A stretch of DNA of 6,934 nucleotides from Pseudomonadota bacterium (lineage in GTDB: Bacteria > Pseudomonadota > Gammaproteobacteria > Natronospirales > REEB76): NCBI GenBank assembly GCA_021779005.1, contig JAJYBN010000059.1:1-6934 (forward strand), written 5' to 3'. The translations under genes and the position numbers were made by a program. The notes beneath the pieces are model-generated. The model worked only from the letters and a program-made list of their open reading frames with translations, had not been told where the DNA came from and made no database searches. Positions 5,008-6,934 of this stretch are shown in pieces; within the stretch, counting starts at the first letter, position 1; each line of letters starts with the position of its first letter.

Positions 5008-6934
5008 CCCTTGGTCACCGCGTGCCGTACATCCGCGAATTTAGGCTCGTTTACAGTCACGCGTTTGCGTCGATCCGAAACCGCCAGGATCCCGCCGAAC
5101 GCCATCAGCAAACCGCCTAGCCACAGGAAGCGAACCAGGGGCTTGTACTGGAGCCGCATACTCCATGCGCCGTTGCCGAGTGGATCGCCCATGGCGACAT
5201 ATAGATCCCGGAACAAGCCTGGATCCAGATCCGCCTCGGTGGCACTGGAGCTGGCTCCGTCATAGATCCGCTTCTGGGGATGCAGCACCGTGACCGGTTT
5301 GCCATTGTGGGTGATGCTGATGTCTGCTTCGATCGCCTGGTAATTCGGGCCCCGCAGGTTGCGGGTACCATCAAAAGCAAAACGATAACCATGCACCAGC
5401 GTACTTTGCCCGGGTGCGAGCGTGGTGTCTTCCGCTACGCTCATGCTGCTGGTCACGGCTATTCCCAGCGCCAACACGCCCACACCGAGATGGGCGATGG
5501 TCATACCCCAGGTTCCACGCGTCACTTTCTGCCGGCGGCGCCAGCGCAGGATTATGCCCATGGCGGTGCTGACCAGCAGCCAACCAGCGATGATCACGCC
5601 CAAGACCGCTGCGATACCGGCGCGGCTCCATAGCATCACTACTATAAGTATGCTCACGGCAGCGACGATCCATACAGTGACCTTGAACTGTGACAGCAGC
5701 CGCTTGAGCGTGTCTTGTTTCCAGAACAGATAGGGCCCGATACCCACCAGGATCAGCAACGGCAACATCAACGGCATGAAGATGCTGTTGAAGTACGGTG
5801 GACCTACGGAGATCTTCCCCAGGTTAAGTGCGTCGAGAACCAGCGGATAGAGTGTGCCGAGAAGGATAGCCGCGGCCGCCACTACCAGGAACAGGTTGTT
5901 CAGCAGCAGGAAGGTCTCGCGTGACAGGGCGCCGAATCCATCCTCGGACACCAGCTTGGGCGCGCGCCAGGCATACAGTGCCAGGGAACCGCCCACCACA
6001 ATCCCGATCAGCGCCAGCACGAATATGCCGCGGCGCGGATCGGTGGCAAACGCATGCACCGAGATCAGCACGCCGGAGCGCACCAGGAAGGTGCCCAGAA
6101 GACTCAGAGAGAATGCGGAGATCGCCAGCAAGGCTGTCCAGCTTTTGAACATGCCGCGTTTTTCCGTGACGATCAGCGAATGGATGAGTGCCGTGGCCAC
6201 CAGCCACGGCATGAACGAGGCATTCTCCACCGGATCCCAGAACCACCAGCCACCCCAGCCGAGTTCATAGTAGGACCACCAGCTTCCCAGCGTAATGCCG
6301 AGTGTCAGGAACAGCCAGGCGATGATCGTCCACGGCCGCGCCCAGCGCGCCCAGGTGGAATCCATCTTGCCGCCAATCAGCGCCGCCACTGCGAATGCAA
6401 ATGCCACCGACAGTCCGACATACCCCATATACAGCATGGGCGGATGTCCCGCCATGGCCGGATCCTGGAGGATCGGGTTGAGATCGGCACCCTGCTGGGC
6501 GGCCGGCAACAGACGGGTGAATGGATCGGAGGTGGTCAGCATGAACAGCAGGAAACCGATGCTGACGATGCCCATGACGCCGAGCACCCGGGAAACGAAC
6601 TGCAGTGGTAGAGTGCGGCTGAACAGTGCCACCACCAGGGTCCACAGGGCAAGGATGGACGCCCACAGCAACAGCGAGCCCTCGTGGGCACCCCAGGCCG
6701 CCGCTATCTTGTAGATCCAGGGAAGCTGCGTATTCGAGTTCTGCGCCACGTACAGTACCGAGAAATCACTGCGCAGCAGGCAGAAAACCAGCAGCAGGAA
6801 CGCCAGGCCAGTAAACAGGAATTGTCCGATGGCCGCCGGGCGCACCGCCATCATCCAGGAACCGGTGCCGCGCTGTGCGCCTGCCAGCCCGAAGAAGCTT
6901 TGTGCCAACGCCAGGCACAAGGCCAGCACCAGCG
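5004..6934 (-). CDS. ccmF: Heme lyase subunit CcmF, lacking only the extreme N-terminus (runs off right edge)
   Basis: CcmF is the large integral membrane component of the System I holocytochrome c synthase; with CcmH and CcmI it takes heme from CcmE and attaches it to apocytochrome c. The frame is open to the window edge, and a GTG at 6929 is an internal Val, not the start. Aligning conserved histidines with E. coli CcmF from memory gives a constant offset of 11, so about 11 residues are missing. In numbering from codon 6929, the four heme-ligand histidines are all present: His162 (GHPPMLYMGY) and His292 (SVHAFATDP), periplasmic; His250 (ALIHS) and His480 (IAHLG), transmembrane. The WWD heme-handling signature GWGGWWFWDPVENASFMPW is at 224-242, and WGAHEGSLLLW is at 79-89. 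About 15 hydrophobic segments are visible, with a periplasmic domain (about 495-598) before the last helix. The stop overlaps the ccmG start. The ORF is intact and conventional. Confidence 0.96.
   Translation of the reverse strand, partial: LVLALCLALAQSFFGLAGAQRGTGSWMMAVRPAAIGQFLFTGLAFLLLVFCLLRSDFSVLYVAQNSNTQLPWIYKIAAAWGAHEGSLLLWASILALWTLVVALFSRTLPLQFVSRVLGVMGIVSIGFLLFMLTTSDPFTRLLPAAQQGADLNPILQDPAMAGHPPMLYMGYVGLSVAFAFAVAALIGGKMDSTWARWARPWTIIAWLFLTLGITLGSWWSYYELGWGGWWFWDPVENASFMPWLVATALIHSLIVTEKRGMFKSWTALLAISAFSLSLLGTFLVRSGVLISVHAFATDPRRGIFVLALIGIVVGGSLALYAWRAPKLVSEDGFGALSRETFLLLNNLFLVVAAAAILLGTLYPLVLDALNLGKISVGPPYFNSIFMPLMLPLLILVGIGPYLFWKQDTLKRLLSQFKVTVWIVAAVSILIVVMLWSRAGIAAVLGVIIAGWLLVSTAMGIILRWRRRQKVTRGTWGMTIAHLGVGVLALGIAVTSSMSVAEDTTLAPGQSTLVHGYRFAFDGTRNLRGPNYQAIEADISITHNGKPVTVLHPQKRIYDGASSSATEADLDPGLFRDLYVAMGDPLGNGAWSMRLQYKPLVRFLWLGGLLMAFGGILAVSDRRKRVTVNEPKFADVRHAVTKG

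Noticed and set aside
6054..6611. 185-codon open frame on the plus strand within ccmF
   Set aside because: It is antisense to the conserved WWD region of ccmF. Its Arg/His/Gln-rich composition is an artefact of the opposite strand.
6927..6929. GTG as the true start of ccmF
   Set aside because: The frame remains open to the window edge, and comparison with E. coli CcmF suggests about 11 further N-terminal residues, so this codon is internal.

Overview
The window carries a leftward-transcribed (minus-strand) block of a proteobacterial chromosome, moderately GC-rich by eye. It is most likely from a gammaproteobacterium. The protein types, the ccmF-ccmG-ccmH-ccmI order and the separate rather than fused ccmH and ccmI point that way, but the genus cannot be named from the sequence alone. 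All convincing genes are on the minus strand, so the order of transcription runs from the right end of the window to the left.

Right half (about 2812-6934): the distal part of a System I (Ccm) cytochrome c maturation operon. In transcription order it has ccmF (5' end cut by the window edge, about a dozen residues missing), ccmG/dsbE, ccmH and ccmI. ccmF/ccmG and ccmG/ccmH overlap by 4 nt, and ccmH is 25 nt from ccmI, so they should be co-transcribed and translationally coupled. Together they reduce the apocytochrome CXXCH cysteines (CcmG, CcmH), hold and deliver apocytochrome (CcmI) and ligate heme (CcmF with CcmH). ccmA-E would be expected upstream, beyond the right edge.

Middle (1150-2766): 45 nt after ccmI is a 538-residue two-domain protein. 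It joins an aminoglycoside-phosphotransferase-like kinase fold (HGDLHLAN motif) to a P-loop ATPase/kinase domain (GLSGSGKT). The family is widespread but has no established substrate. Its start codon lacks a clear Shine-Dalgarno sequence and sits at the foot of a perfect 7-bp inverted repeat.

Left part (1-1149): a 138-nt intergenic region holds two palindromic elements and a weak promoter candidate. Next is a periplasmic adaptor lipoprotein of the HlyD/YbhG type, then (stop/start overlap TGATG) the first 30 codons of an ABC-transporter ATPase that runs off the left edge. This looks like the start of an ABC efflux operon, an adaptor-ATPase-permease arrangement like ybhGFSR. No RNA genes, mobile elements or CRISPR arrays were seen. 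Most of the window is conventional. The less explained parts are the kinase/P-loop fusion behind the ccm genes and the palindromes in front of the adaptor gene.
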